The position numbers were made by a program, and so were the translations under genes. Positions 1 to 6,818 of a DNA stretch of 9,367 nt are shown piece after piece (positions within the stretch are counted from its first letter, which is position 1; the number at the start of each line of letters is the position of its first letter). The stretch lies in assembly GCA_002068815.1 (NCBI GenBank), contig MWAC01000124.1:1-9367 (forward strand). Reading direction: 5' to 3'. Source of the DNA: Firmicutes bacterium ADurb.Bin467 (lineage in GTDB: Bacteria > Bacillota > Clostridia > Christensenellales > Aristaeellaceae). The notes below the pieces were generated by a model. That model made no database searches and had not been told where the DNA came from. It was given only the letters and a program-made list of their open reading frames with translations.

Positions 1-240
1 GCCGCAATTGTCGGCCACAACCAAGAGCCGCGCCGTCGGCGCTGCTTCACGAAGAGCGACAAGGGTGTCCGAAATGCCGGCCGCCTCGTCATGCGCGGGA
101 ATCAGGATGGCAAAGGACACGGAGCCGCCTGCCTCCGAAGGGGCCCGGAGCGAAGCAAGACCGGAAGCAAGCTCGATGGCAAGATAGGCAAGCGCCACGA
201 CAAACGGCGTCACGATCAACCAGGCGAGGATTCCCAACAT
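1..240 (-). CDS. Family 2 glycosyltransferase, N-terminal part (runs off left edge)
   Basis: The first 80 residues of a leftward gene, with ATG at 240-238, are visible; the rest lies outside the window. Residues 1-28 are a hydrophobic stretch (LAWLIVTPFVVALAYLA), probably a membrane anchor. Residues 43-50 read SFAILIPA, followed by HDEA, which is the first beta strand and nucleotide-binding start of the GT-A fold. Residues 72-80 read LLVVADNCG, where the DNC motif normally begins DNC(S/T)D in this family. Members move sugars from nucleotide-sugar donors onto polysaccharide or lipid acceptors at the inner membrane; acceptor and sugar cannot be told here. It diverges from the UXS gene at 383, and such pairs are common in exopolysaccharide loci. 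The ribosome-binding site is weak (GCGGGGC just upstream of the start). It belongs to the alphaproteobacterial-looking left piece. The family call is fairly sure; the specific function is unknown. Confidence 0.75.
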   Translation of the reverse strand, partial: MLGILAWLIVTPFVVALAYLAIELASGLASLRAPSEAGGSVSFAILIPAHDEAAGISDTLVALREAAPTARLLVVADNCG

Positions 241-272
241 GCCGCCCCGCGTTTAATCGATCTTCGTCGCGC

Positions 273-293
273 GGCAAGCTTTGCGCGCTTGCC
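273..293. repeat. Inverted repeat, 7-bp arms, 7-bp spacer
   Basis: GGCAAGC (273-279) and GCTTGCC (287-293) are perfect reverse complements around TTTGCGC. The repeat lies in the divergent promoter region, 3 bases from a second dyad. It could be an operator half or a small hairpin; no regulator is recognisable from it. Confidence 0.45.
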
Positions 294-296
294 TGT

Positions 297-315
297 ACCA
301 AAGTGCGACTTTGGT
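297..315. repeat. Operator-like dyad, 8-bp arms, 3-bp spacer
   Basis: ACCAAAGT (297-304) and ACTTTGGT (308-315) are perfect reverse complements around GCG. A 19-base near-palindrome midway between two divergent genes is typical of a binding site for a dimeric repressor or activator. That role is inferred from position and symmetry only. Confidence 0.5.
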
Positions 316-367
316 TGCTCCGGCCTATGCAATCACAAAGCGGCTGGATAGAGAGCAACCTCCAATT

Positions 368-376
368 GGGGGAAAG
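368..376 (+). promoter_or_regulatory. Ribosome-binding site choosing the UXS start
   Basis: The purine run GGGGGAAAG ends 6 bases before the ATG at 383. Neither the upstream TTG (281) nor the downstream ATG (401) has a comparable site at the right distance, so 383 is chosen. The ATG at 401 ([10 protein letters not shown]) remains possible from family alignment. Confidence 0.55.
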
Positions 377-382
377 ATTTCA

Positions 383-1000
383 ATGGCGCGTGAATATTCC
401 ATGGCCCGCAGGGTGCTTGTGACCGGCGGCGCGGGGTTTGTCGGTTCACACCTGATCGACCGCCTTATCGAGCGCGGCGACGAGGTTCTGTGCGTCGACA
501 ATCTGTTTACGGGTGCCAAGGCGAACATCGCGCACCTGCTGCCGCATCCGCGTTTCGAATTCCTCCGCCATGATATCTGCCTGCCGCTGTTCGTCGAGGT
601 CGATGCGATCTTCAATCTCGCCTGCCCCGCATCGCCGATCCACTATCAGCACGATCCGGTTCAGACGACAAAGGTCTCCGTCATCGGCGCGATCAACATG
701 CTGGGATTGGCCAAACGGACCAAGGTGCCGATCCTGCAGGCCTCGACAAGCGAAGTTTACGGCGATCCGACGCAGCATCCACAGACCGAAAGCTATTGGG
801 GAAATGTCAACCCGATCGGCCTGCGCAGCTGCTATGATGAAGGCAAGCGCTGCGCCGAAACGCTCTTCTTCGACTATCACCGACAACATGGCATCGACGT
901 GAAGGTGGCGCGCATCTTCAACACCTATGGCCCGCGGATGCACCCGAACGATGGCCGCGTGGTGTCCAACTTCGTGGTCCAGGCGCTGCAGAACAAGGAC
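383..1000 (+). CDS. UDP-glucuronate decarboxylase (UXS), C-terminally cut at contig join
   Basis: UXS is an NAD-dependent short-chain dehydrogenase that converts UDP-glucuronate to UDP-xylose, a cytoplasmic donor for polysaccharide synthesis. About 206 residues are present out of the usual 310-350. Visible features are the Rossmann loop GGAGFVG (residues 15-21), the NAD-ribose acidic residue in VDN (39), the family block [15 protein letters not shown] (78-92), STSEVYGDP (121-129), the catalytic Tyr151/Lys155 in SCYDEGK, and [21 protein letters not shown] (from 177). The Tyr-x3-Lys pair and the PASPIHYQ and NTYGPRM blocks set it apart from general epimerases. After VVQALQNKD the expected YGDGSQTRSFCYVDD region is missing and PhoH sequence follows in the same frame. 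The C-terminal substrate-binding part is therefore absent, and this copy could not be active as read. The codons favour GAT and CAT more than the DNA to the right does. The identity is secure; the truncation is probably an assembly artefact. Confidence 0.9.
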
Positions 1001-1003
1001 GTC
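983..1003. other. Chimeric junction between two genomes
   Basis: Left of this point the translation is UXS; right of it the translation is PhoH, starting at [16 protein letters not shown]. The bridging codons encode ALQNKD. That suits both families: UXS has VVQAL followed by a short variable stretch, and PhoH has [17 protein letters not shown] short stretch of shared DNA is therefore the likely point where reads or contigs were wrongly merged. Both proteins lose an essential part here, and the gene neighbourhood and codon choice change from alphaproteobacterial to clostridial. Confidence 0.8.
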
Positions 1004-1504
1004 GAGCGCATCATACTGACGCGCCCGGCGGTCGAGGCCGGCGAGAAGCTCGGGTTTCTTCCCGGCGACCTCGCGCAGAAGGTCGACCCGTACCTGCGCC
1101 CGCTCTACGACGCGCTGAACGAGATGATGGGCGTAGACGCCTACCAGCGGCTCGTCGAGCGCGGGGCGGTCGAGGTCGCGCCGCTCGCGTACATGCGCGG
1201 CCGGACGCTTAACGACGCGTTCATCATACTCGACGAAGCGCAGAACACCACCTCCGAGCAGATGAAGATGTTTTTGACGCGCATGGGCATGGGCTCGAAG
1301 ATGGTCATCACCGGCGACGTCACGCAGATCGACCTGCCCGCCGGCAAGAAGTCCGGGCTCGTCGAGGCGCTGGAAGTGCTCAAGGGCGTGCCGGACATCG
1401 GCATCTCCATGCTCACACACCGGGACGTCGTGCGGCACGAACTGGTACAGGCCATCGTGCGCGCGTACGAGAAGCACGTGAACAGGAAGGGAACAGTGCG
1501 TTGA
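1001..1504 (+). CDS. phoH: PhoH-like ATPase, C-terminal part (5' end lost at junction)
   Basis: The last 167 residues match the C-terminal half of PhoH/YlaK-type proteins. These are cytoplasmic P-loop ATPases tied to RNA metabolism; their exact role is unsettled. Recognisable blocks in order are [33 protein letters not shown], the Walker B motif [11 protein letters not shown] (residues 280-290 of the joined frame), the sensor-like block [12 protein letters not shown] (308-319) and [16 protein letters not shown] near the end. A complete PhoH is about 320 residues. The Walker A motif (GPAGTGKT) and the N-terminal domain should lie just before this point but are replaced by UXS sequence, so the piece could not bind ATP as drawn. 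It lies 1 base before pgpH, as expected for the Firmicutes phoH-pgpH-ybeY order. In its true genome the gene is probably whole. Confidence 0.88.
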   Translation, partial: VERIILTRPAVEAGEKLGFLPGDLAQKVDPYLRPLYDALNEMMGVDAYQRLVERGAVEVAPLAYMRGRTLNDAFIILDEAQNTTSEQMKMFLTRMGMGSKMVITGDVTQIDLPAGKKSGLVEALEVLKGVPDIGISMLTHRDVVRHELVQAIVRAYEKHVNRKGTVR

Positions 1505-1505
1505 A

Positions 1506-3638
1506 ATGAAAAAAACTCCGAAGCGCCCGCGCGGTGAGTGGATGTCGGTGCTGCGCGCGGTGCTGATTGCGCTCGCGACGTACTTTGTGCTGTTCGCGCT
1601 GATTTCCGCCGCCATCACGCCGGAGAGATACGACATACGCATCGGCGCGCCCGCGAGCGTGACGATACTCGCGTCCAGGGACGTCGAGGACACCGTCACG
1701 ACGGAGATGCTTAGGGACGCGGCGGCGGCGCAGGTCGATCTGAGCTACAGGAGCGTCGACCGCAGCGTCACCGTCGAGGTCACGTCGCTGCTCGACCGGC
1801 AGTTTTCACAGCTCGTGCGCCTTTCGGCGGGCGATGAGGACGCGCTCGAGGCGCTCTCCGTGACGCTCTCGGCCGAGCAGATCGAGAAGCTCAAGGCCGT
1901 ACACGCGGACGCGCTCGAAGGGCTGTTCCGCCGCGCGGAGGAGCTCGCGCGCGACTCGCTGATCTCGAGCCTCCCCGAGGGGCAGGAGGCCGCGACCGTC
2001 GCCCGGATCGAGCGCGACCTGTCGGCGGAGAACTACGACGCGACGCTTGTCTCGATCGCGGTCGACGTCGTCCGCGCGTGCATCCAGCCGAACATGCTGA
2101 TCGACCACGAGGCGACCGAGTTAAACCGCGAGAAGGCGCGCAGCCTCGTCGAGCCGGAGGGCCGCGTCGAGGGCGAGGTCATCGTCCGGCAGGGCGACAT
2201 CGTGACGCTCGCGCAGTACACGATGCTCGCGTCCTTGGGTCTGATCGCCGACAACAGCCTGAACCTGATCTGGGGCGTCGCGCTGATCGTGCTCGTGCTG
2301 CTGATCAGCGTCGGCTTCTACATGTACCGCTACGAGCACGACATATGGAGGCGCCCAAAGACGCTGTTGCTGCTGGGCATCATTTACATCCTCGTCGTCG
2401 GATTGTCGCTCTTGATCCGCGAGATCAACCTGTACGCGATGCCGGTTTCGCTGGGGCTTTTGCTGATCACGGTACTGATCCGGCCGCATTTGGCATTGTT
2501 TTCGAACATCGTGCTCGCGGTCATGGTGTCGCTCTTGACGAGCGCGTCGAGCGGGCTGTTCACGATGGCGATGTTCTCGATCATTTTGATGTCGCTTGCG
2601 AGCGGGCCGGTCGTCGTGACGGTCTTGCGCAAGCGCCAGCAAAGGCTCTCGGCGCTGCTCGCCGGCGTCATGATCGGCGTGACGAACTTTCTGACGACGA
2701 TCGCGGTGAGCCTGACAAACAGCGCGGACTTCCACACCTCGACGCTCTACGCGCTGTGGTCGGCGCTCGGCGGGCTGTTCTCGGCGGTGCTTTGCATAGG
2801 GTTACAGCCTTTGATGGAGTGGATGTTCAACCTGACGACGTCGGCGAAGCTGCTCGAGCTCTCGAACCCGAACCAGCCGCTTTTGCGAAGGATGCTGCTC
2901 GAGGCGCCGGGCTCGTACCACCACTCGATCATCGTCGCGAACCTCGCCGAGACCGCTGCGACCGCGATCGGCGCGAACGGGCTGCTCGCGAGGGTCGGCG
3001 CGTATTACCACGACGTCGGCAAGCTCAAGCGCCCTATGTACTTCAAGGAAAATCAGATGGGCGGCGACAACCCGCACACGCGCACCGATCCCCGCGTCAG
3101 CGCCGCGATTCTGACCGCGCACACGCGAGACGGCGGCGCCATGGGCCAGAAGGCTCGGCTGCCGGAGCCGGTGCTCTCGATCATCCGGGAACACCACGGC
3201 GACTCGCCGATGATGTTCTTCTACGACAAGGCCGTCAAGCTCTACGGCGGGGACGTCGACCCCGCGGCGTTCCGCTACGAGGGCCCGCGCCCGCACTCGA
3301 AGGAGGCGGCGGTCGTCATGCTCGCGGACACCATCGAGGCCGCGGCGCGCGCGCTGCCGAACCCCGACCCCGAAAAGCTCGATCAGCTGATCCGCAGGCT
3401 CGTGCGCGAAAAGATGTCCGACGGCCAGCTCGACGAGTCGGAGCTCACGTTCTCCGACCTCGACCGCATCTGCAAGGCGTTCCAGTCGGTGTTGAGCGGC
3501 GTGTTCCACGAGCGGATCGAGTACCCGGACGTGCCGCTGCCGCCGCGCATCGAGCCCGAGCGCGCCGCGGACGAGCCGGAGCCGGAGCGCCCGGTCGCGC
3601 CGGAGGCCGAGACGGAGGACCGCGAGAATGCCAATTGA
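1506..3638 (+). CDS. pgpH: 7TM-HD family c-di-AMP phosphodiesterase (PgpH/YqfF-like)
   Basis: The 710-residue membrane protein matches the 7TMR-HD family, whose PgpH member hydrolyses cyclic di-AMP and so lowers this messenger of potassium and cell-wall control. Order of parts: one membrane helix (about 17-37); an extracytoplasmic domain (about 40-245); about seven membrane helices (about 253-445) with short loops; a cytoplasmic HD domain (about 465-670). HD metal ligands are visible as YHHS (His472/473), HDVGK (His502-Asp503), EHHGD (His563/564) and ADTIEAA (Asp607). The last 30 residues form a Pro/Glu-rich acidic tail that is probably disordered. The start ATG at 1506 lies one base after the phoH stop. 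An AGGAAGGGA run at 1484-1492 serves as a somewhat distant ribosome-binding site. The stop overlaps ybeY by 11 bases. The family and fold are secure; c-di-AMP as substrate follows from the family and neighbourhood. Confidence 0.92.
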   Translation: MKKTPKRPRGEWMSVLRAVLIALATYFVLFALISAAITPERYDIRIGAPASVTILASRDVEDTVTTEMLRDAAAAQVDLSYRSVDRSVTVEVTSLLDRQFSQLVRLSAGDEDALEALSVTLSAEQIEKLKAVHADALEGLFRRAEELARDSLISSLPEGQEAATVARIERDLSAENYDATLVSIAVDVVRACIQPNMLIDHEATELNREKARSLVEPEGRVEGEVIVRQGDIVTLAQYTMLASLGLIADNSLNLIWGVALIVLVLLISVGFYMYRYEHDIWRRPKTLLLLGIIYILVVGLSLLIREINLYAMPVSLGLLLITVLIRPHLALFSNIVLAVMVSLLTSASSGLFTMAMFSIILMSLASGPVVVTVLRKRQQRLSALLAGVMIGVTNFLTTIAVSLTNSADFHTSTLYALWSALGGLFSAVLCIGLQPLMEWMFNLTTSAKLLELSNPNQPLLRRMLLEAPGSYHHSIIVANLAETAATAIGANGLLARVGAYYHDVGKLKRPMYFKENQMGGDNPHTRTDPRVSAAILTAHTRDGGAMGQKARLPEPVLSIIREHHGDSPMMFFYDKAVKLYGGDVDPAAFRYEGPRPHSKEAAVVMLADTIEAAARALPNPDPEKLDQLIRRLVREKMSDGQLDESELTFSDLDRICKAFQSVLSGVFHERIEYPDVPLPPRIEPERAADEPEPERPVAPEAETEDRENAN

Positions 3639-4551
3639 CGTCCAGTGGGCGGTTCCGGAGCGCGTCGAGGGGCTCGAGGCGCTTCTCGAGGCGCTTCTCG
3701 AGGCGGTCTGCGAGGCGTGCTTCTCGCTCGAGGGCGTCGAGAACTGCGGCATGGCGGTTCGGATCGCCTCGCCGGACGAGGTTCGCGAGCTGAACCGAAC
3801 GATGCGCTCAATCGACAGCGAGACGGACGTGCTCTCCTTCCCCACCGCGCGCTTCCGGCCCGGCACGACCGCGCGCGACAATTTGAAGCGGCTGAAGCGC
3901 GAGTACGACCCGTTTCTGGGCTATGTCAACCTCGGCGACTGCGTGATCTCGCTTCCGCGCGCAAAGGAGCAGGCGGAGGCGTACGGGCATTCGCTCGAGC
4001 GCGAGCTCGGGTATCTCTGCGCGCACTCGGCACTTCACCTGATGGGCTACGACCACATGAATCCCGGCGACCGGGCGAGGATGCGCGATATGGAAGAGCG
4101 CGCTCTGCGCCTCGCCTCGCTTTCAAGAACGGAGGATTTCCCGATGACCGATCAAATGCTTTTCGATCTCGCGTGCGAGGCGATGCTAAGGGCCTACGCG
4201 CCCTACTCGAAGTTTCAGGTCGGCGCGTGCCTGCTCACGAGGGACGGCAGGACGTTTCAGGGCTGCAACATCGAAAACGCGAGCTACGGCGCGACGATCT
4301 GCGCCGAGCGCGCGGCGATTTCAAACGCGCTGACCGCCGGCGCGAATCACTTCGTCGCGGTCGCGATCGCGGGCTCCGGCGCGCAGTCGTGGCCCTGCGG
4401 CATCTGCCGGCAGGTGCTCAACGAGTTCTCCGACGACATGCGCGTCATCTGCGGGCAATACGGCCATGATTTCGAAGTCGTGAAGCTCGCGGAGCTGCTG
4501 CCGCGCGCGTTCGGGCCGGAGCAGCTCAAGGGAGGTTCCGATGGAGAATAG
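3628..4551 (+). CDS. ybeY-cdd: In-frame fusion: YbeY endoribonuclease + cytidine deaminase (Cdd)
   Basis: One 307-codon frame carries two normally separate proteins. Residues 1 to about 166 are YbeY, a zinc-dependent endoribonuclease for 16S rRNA 3' maturation and ribosome quality control. Visible parts are TDVLSFP (66-72), LGDCVISLPRAKEQ and the metal site HSALHLMGYDH (His133, His137, His143). The usual Gly after the first His is Ser. Residues 173-307 are a complete homotetrameric-type cytidine deaminase that makes uridine from cytidine in pyrimidine salvage. Its zinc site is CAE (Cys225, catalytic Glu227) plus PCGIC (Cys257, Cys260). The bridge SRTEDFP is only seven residues. In B. subtilis dgkA lies between these genes; it is absent here. 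A good GGAGGA (4131-4136) precedes the internal ATG at 4144, so Cdd may also be made alone. The YbeY start has GGAGGA at 3614-3619 and overlaps pgpH by 11 bases. A lost stop codon through a base error cannot be excluded. Confidence 0.88.
   Translation: MPIDVQWAVPERVEGLEALLEALLEAVCEACFSLEGVENCGMAVRIASPDEVRELNRTMRSIDSETDVLSFPTARFRPGTTARDNLKRLKREYDPFLGYVNLGDCVISLPRAKEQAEAYGHSLERELGYLCAHSALHLMGYDHMNPGDRARMRDMEERALRLASLSRTEDFPMTDQMLFDLACEAMLRAYAPYSKFQVGACLLTRDGRTFQGCNIENASYGATICAERAAISNALTAGANHFVAVAIAGSGAQSWPCGICRQVLNEFSDDMRVICGQYGHDFEVVKLAELLPRAFGPEQLKGGSDGE
3673..3708 (+). repeat. 12-bp tandem repeat, about 3 copies, inside ybeY
   Basis: CTCGAGGCGCTT occurs at 3673-3684 and 3685-3696. A third copy, CTCGAGGCGGTC (3697-3708), differs at its last bases. 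The unit length is a multiple of three, so it encodes a repeated LEAL/LEAV helix near the YbeY N-terminus without breaking the frame. Copy-number change would lengthen or shorten this helix by four residues. Confidence 0.7.
4131..4136 (+). promoter_or_regulatory. Internal ribosome-binding site before the cdd part
   Basis: GGAGGA lies 7 bases before the in-frame ATG at 4144, where the cytidine deaminase homology (MTDQMLFDLACEAMLRAY) begins. It is as good as the sites of the neighbouring genes, which suggests cdd was, or still is, translated as its own protein. Confidence 0.65.
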
Positions 4552-5434
4552 CAAATTTCGCTCGGGCTTCGTGGCGATCCTCGGCCGCCCGAACGTCGGA
4601 AAATCGAGCCTGATGAACCGGTTCGTCGGGGAGAAGGTCGCGATCGTGTCCGAGCACCCGCAGACGACGCGCACGAAGCTGCTCGGCGTCGCGACGCGGG
4701 ACGACTGGCAGATCGTGTTCGTCGACACGCCGGGCCTGCACCGGCCTCGCACGAGGCTCGGCGAGTACATGGTCAAGGCGGCGAACGAGGCGCGCGAGGG
4801 CGTCGACGCGGTGCTCGTCGTCGTCGACGGCCGGTTCATCGGCAGCGGCGACCGCGCGATACTCGAGGACGTCCGCAAGATGCCCTGCCCGAAGTTCCTG
4901 GCCGTCAACAAGGTAGACCTCTGCACGCCCGAAAAGCTGATGCCGCAATTGCAGACGCTGAACGAATGCGGCTTCGACAGGATCGTGCCGGTGTCCGCCA
5001 GGCGCGGCGACAGCGTGGACGAGCTGCTCAAGATGCTCGCGGACGCGATGCCCGAGGGGCCGCGGTACTTCCCCGACGACATGATCACCGACCAGCCCGA
5101 GCGCGTGCTCTGCGCGGAGATCATCCGCGAGAAGGCGCTCAACAACCTCCGGGAGGAGATTCCGCACGGCGTCGGCGTCGAGATGCTGTCGATGCAGGAG
5201 CTGCGCCCCGGGCTGACCGAGATCCACGCGAACGTCTACTGCGAAAAGGCGTCGCACAAGTCGATCATCATCGGAAAGCAGGGGGCGATGCTTGGAAAGA
5301 TCGGCACCGAGGCCAGACTCGACATCGAGCGGCTGCTCGACACGCGCGTCGCCTTGAAGCTCTGGGTCAAGGTGCGCGAGGACTGGCGCAACCGCACGGG
5401 CGACCTGCGCGCGCTCGGCTACGAGGACAGCTGA
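4541..5434 (+). CDS. era: GTPase Era
   Basis: Era is a GTP-binding protein that binds the 3' end of 16S rRNA and helps assemble the 30S subunit. At 297 residues it has normal family length. GTPase motifs are G1 GRPNVGKS (15-22), G2 in the QTTRTKLLG stretch (41-49), G3 DTPG (62-65), G4 NKVD (123-126) and G5 SAR (152-154). The C-terminal KH RNA-binding domain (about 205-285) shows the GKQG loop (245-248) and ends with LWVKVREDWRN and LGYED, which are typical of Era. The ATG is preceded by GGAGG (4531-4535) at 5 bases and overlaps the end of the ybeY-cdd frame by 11 bases, implying coupled translation. Functionally it pairs with YbeY, as both act on the 16S rRNA 3' end. No unusual features were seen. 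Confidence 0.97.
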   Translation: MENSKFRSGFVAILGRPNVGKSSLMNRFVGEKVAIVSEHPQTTRTKLLGVATRDDWQIVFVDTPGLHRPRTRLGEYMVKAANEAREGVDAVLVVVDGRFIGSGDRAILEDVRKMPCPKFLAVNKVDLCTPEKLMPQLQTLNECGFDRIVPVSARRGDSVDELLKMLADAMPEGPRYFPDDMITDQPERVLCAEIIREKALNNLREEIPHGVGVEMLSMQELRPGLTEIHANVYCEKASHKSIIIGKQGAMLGKIGTEARLDIERLLDTRVALKLWVKVREDWRNRTGDLRALGYEDS

Positions 5435-5436
5435 AT

Positions 5437-6183
5437 ATGCCCCCGCTCGTGACGCCGGCGCTGGTCATACGCCGCGCGGATTACTCCGACTACGACCGCA
5501 TGGTCACGCTGTTCACGCCGGAGCACGGGCGGCTCGACGCGGTCGCGCGCGGCTGCCGGAGGCCGAAGTCGCCGCTGGTAAACGCGGTCGAGCCGTTCGT
5601 CAGCGGCGAATACCAGCTCTTCCGGCGCGGCGACCGCTTCTCGATCGAGCAGTGCCAGCTTCGCGAGAGCTGTTTCAACCTGCGCGAGGACTATTCGCGG
5701 CTCGTCGCCGGCGTCTATTGGCTGAAGCTGATCGACGCCGGCGTTCCGCGCGACGTGCCCGCGCCGGAGCTCTACCGGACGACGCTCGAGGCGCTCGCGC
5801 ATTTGAGCTACTCCGACCTCCCGCCCGCGATGCTGACGATGGCCTACGAGATGCACTTCATGGCGCTGTCCGGCTATTCGCCGCGCGTCGACGCGTGCGT
5901 GCGCTGCGGCCGGGCGATCGACGGCCCCGCGCGGTTTGACGCGAGGCTCGGCGGCGCGGTCTGCGCTTCGTGCCCGAGCGGGGCGCCGAAAATTTCCGAG
6001 GGCGCGCGCAGAATCCTGTTGAAACTCCCGCGCACGCGCTTCGGGAGCGTCGAAAAGCTCCTGGGCCACCCGGATTGGCCGGAGGCCGCCAGGCTGTTCC
6101 GGCTCTACATACAGGACAGGATGCAGATCCCCCCAAAATTCCTCCCGCCGCTTGTTTCAGCCGACGGCGACCCGGGTAAGTAA
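5437..6183 (+). CDS. recO: DNA repair protein RecO
   Basis: RecO helps load RecA on single-stranded DNA in the RecFOR recombination-repair pathway, working with RecR and SSB. The protein has 248 residues, the usual size. The N-terminal OB-fold region (about 1-80) includes ALVIRRADYSDYDRMVTLFT and a basic GCRRPKS stretch; the C-terminal helical domain contains a four-cysteine zinc site, CVRC (154, 157) and CASC (176, 179). The ATG lies 2 bases after the era stop, with GAGGA (5423-5427) at 9 bases. The open frame continues upstream inside era, but only this start gives RecO homology. The era-recO order is standard in Firmicutes. This is the last gene of the housekeeping cluster. Confidence 0.93.
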   Translation: MPPLVTPALVIRRADYSDYDRMVTLFTPEHGRLDAVARGCRRPKSPLVNAVEPFVSGEYQLFRRGDRFSIEQCQLRESCFNLREDYSRLVAGVYWLKLIDAGVPRDVPAPELYRTTLEALAHLSYSDLPPAMLTMAYEMHFMALSGYSPRVDACVRCGRAIDGPARFDARLGGAVCASCPSGAPKISEGARRILLKLPRTRFGSVEKLLGHPDWPEAARLFRLYIQDRMQIPPKFLPPLVSADGDPGK

Positions 6184-6223
6184 ACACCGTTGAGCATGAA
6201 TGCAATTTGAGGAGGAGATATCG

Positions 6224-6769
6224 ATGAACAAGTTTGTCTGCTCGGTCTGCGGTTACGTACACGAGGGGGATTCCGCCCCCGATTTCTGCCCCATCTGCAA
6301 GGCCGCGAAGGAGAAGTTCCGCGAGCAGCCGGCCGAGCGCATGTGGGCCGCCGAGCACGTCGTCGGCGTCGCGTCCGGCGTCCCGGACGAGATCAAGATG
6401 GGCCTGCGCGCGAACTTCGAGGGCGAGTGCACCGAGGTCGGCATGTACCTGGCGATGGCGCGCGTCGCGCACCGCGAGGGGTACCCGGAGATCGGCATGT
6501 ACTGGGAGAAGGCCGCGTTTGAGGAAGCCGACCACGCCGCGCGCTTTGCCGAGATGCTCGGCGAGGTCGTGACCGACAGCACGAAGAAGAACCTCGAGAT
6601 GCGCGTCGCCGCCGAGAACGGCGCGACCGCGGGTAAGACCGAGCTCGCGAAGATGGCGAAGGCGCAAAACCTCGACGCGATCCACGACGCCGTCCACGAG
6701 ATGGCGCGCGACGAGGCCCGCCACGGCAAGGCGTTCGAGGGGCTGCTCAAAAGATATTTCTCGAAGTAA
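6224..6769 (+). CDS. Reverse rubrerythrin (rubredoxin-ferritin-like peroxidase)
   Basis: Reverse rubrerythrins are cytoplasmic di-iron enzymes of anaerobes that reduce hydrogen peroxide, and in clostridia also oxygen, with electrons from NADH through partner proteins. The 181-residue protein has the reversed order: an N-terminal rubredoxin-type iron site CSVCGY (Cys6, Cys9) and CPICK (Cys22, Cys25), then a ferritin-like four-helix domain (about 55-180). Probable di-iron ligands are in NFEGEC (Glu66, Glu68), FEEADH (Glu100/101, His104), VHEM (Glu159) and DEARH (Glu164, His167). The ATG at 6224 is chosen because GGAGG (6211-6215) stands 8 bases before it; an in-frame ATG at 6200 has no such site. 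It lies 40 bases after recO on the same strand, so it may be read from the operon or from an unseen promoter inside recO. A hairpin follows. It supports an anaerobic host. Confidence 0.92.
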   Translation: MNKFVCSVCGYVHEGDSAPDFCPICKAAKEKFREQPAERMWAAEHVVGVASGVPDEIKMGLRANFEGECTEVGMYLAMARVAHREGYPEIGMYWEKAAFEEADHAARFAEMLGEVVTDSTKKNLEMRVAAENGATAGKTELAKMAKAQNLDAIHDAVHEMARDEARHGKAFEGLLKRYFSK

Positions 6770-6786
6770 GCGGTACGGCATCCGTC

Positions 6787-6816
6787 AAGAGGGCGGTCCG
6801 AAAGGGCCGCCCTCTT
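6787..6816 (+). terminator. Hairpin terminator after reverse rubrerythrin
   Basis: AAGAGGGCGGTCC (6787-6799) pairs with GGGCCGCCCTCTT (6804-6816) through 13 pairs, one of them G-T, closed by a GAAA tetraloop. It starts 17 bases after the stop codon. Only a short TT-GG-TT follows rather than a full T-run, so termination may be partial, but the stem is very stable. It separates the upstream operon from the araC-type promoter. Confidence 0.8.
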
Positions 6817-6818
6817 GG

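Larger units (their letters stand above)
241..382. promoter_or_regulatory. Divergent intergenic region with two dyads
   Basis: These 142 bases separate the leftward glycosyltransferase from the rightward UXS gene and should carry both promoters. No convincing -35/-10 pair was found by eye on either strand. Two inverted repeats are visible (273-293 and 297-315, listed separately). An open frame continues upstream of base 383 to a TTG at 281, but that stretch has no family-like protein sequence and no ribosome-binding site, so it is treated as non-coding. Confidence 0.5.

Noticed and set aside
383..1504. A genuine new UXS-PhoH bifunctional enzyme
   Set aside because: Each half lacks a part needed for activity (UXS C-terminal region; PhoH Walker A), and the flanking genes come from different phyla.
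446..1699. Long minus-strand open frame spanning the UXS-PhoH region
   Set aside because: It is antisense to recognisable UXS and PhoH sequence and rich in Arg/Val/Asp shadow composition, with no family-like motif. Long antisense frames are common in GC-rich DNA.
6152..6182. Possible promoter for the reverse rubrerythrin (TTGTTT and TAAGTA)
   Set aside because: The boxes are weak and the spacer is 19 bases, so the match is no better than chance.
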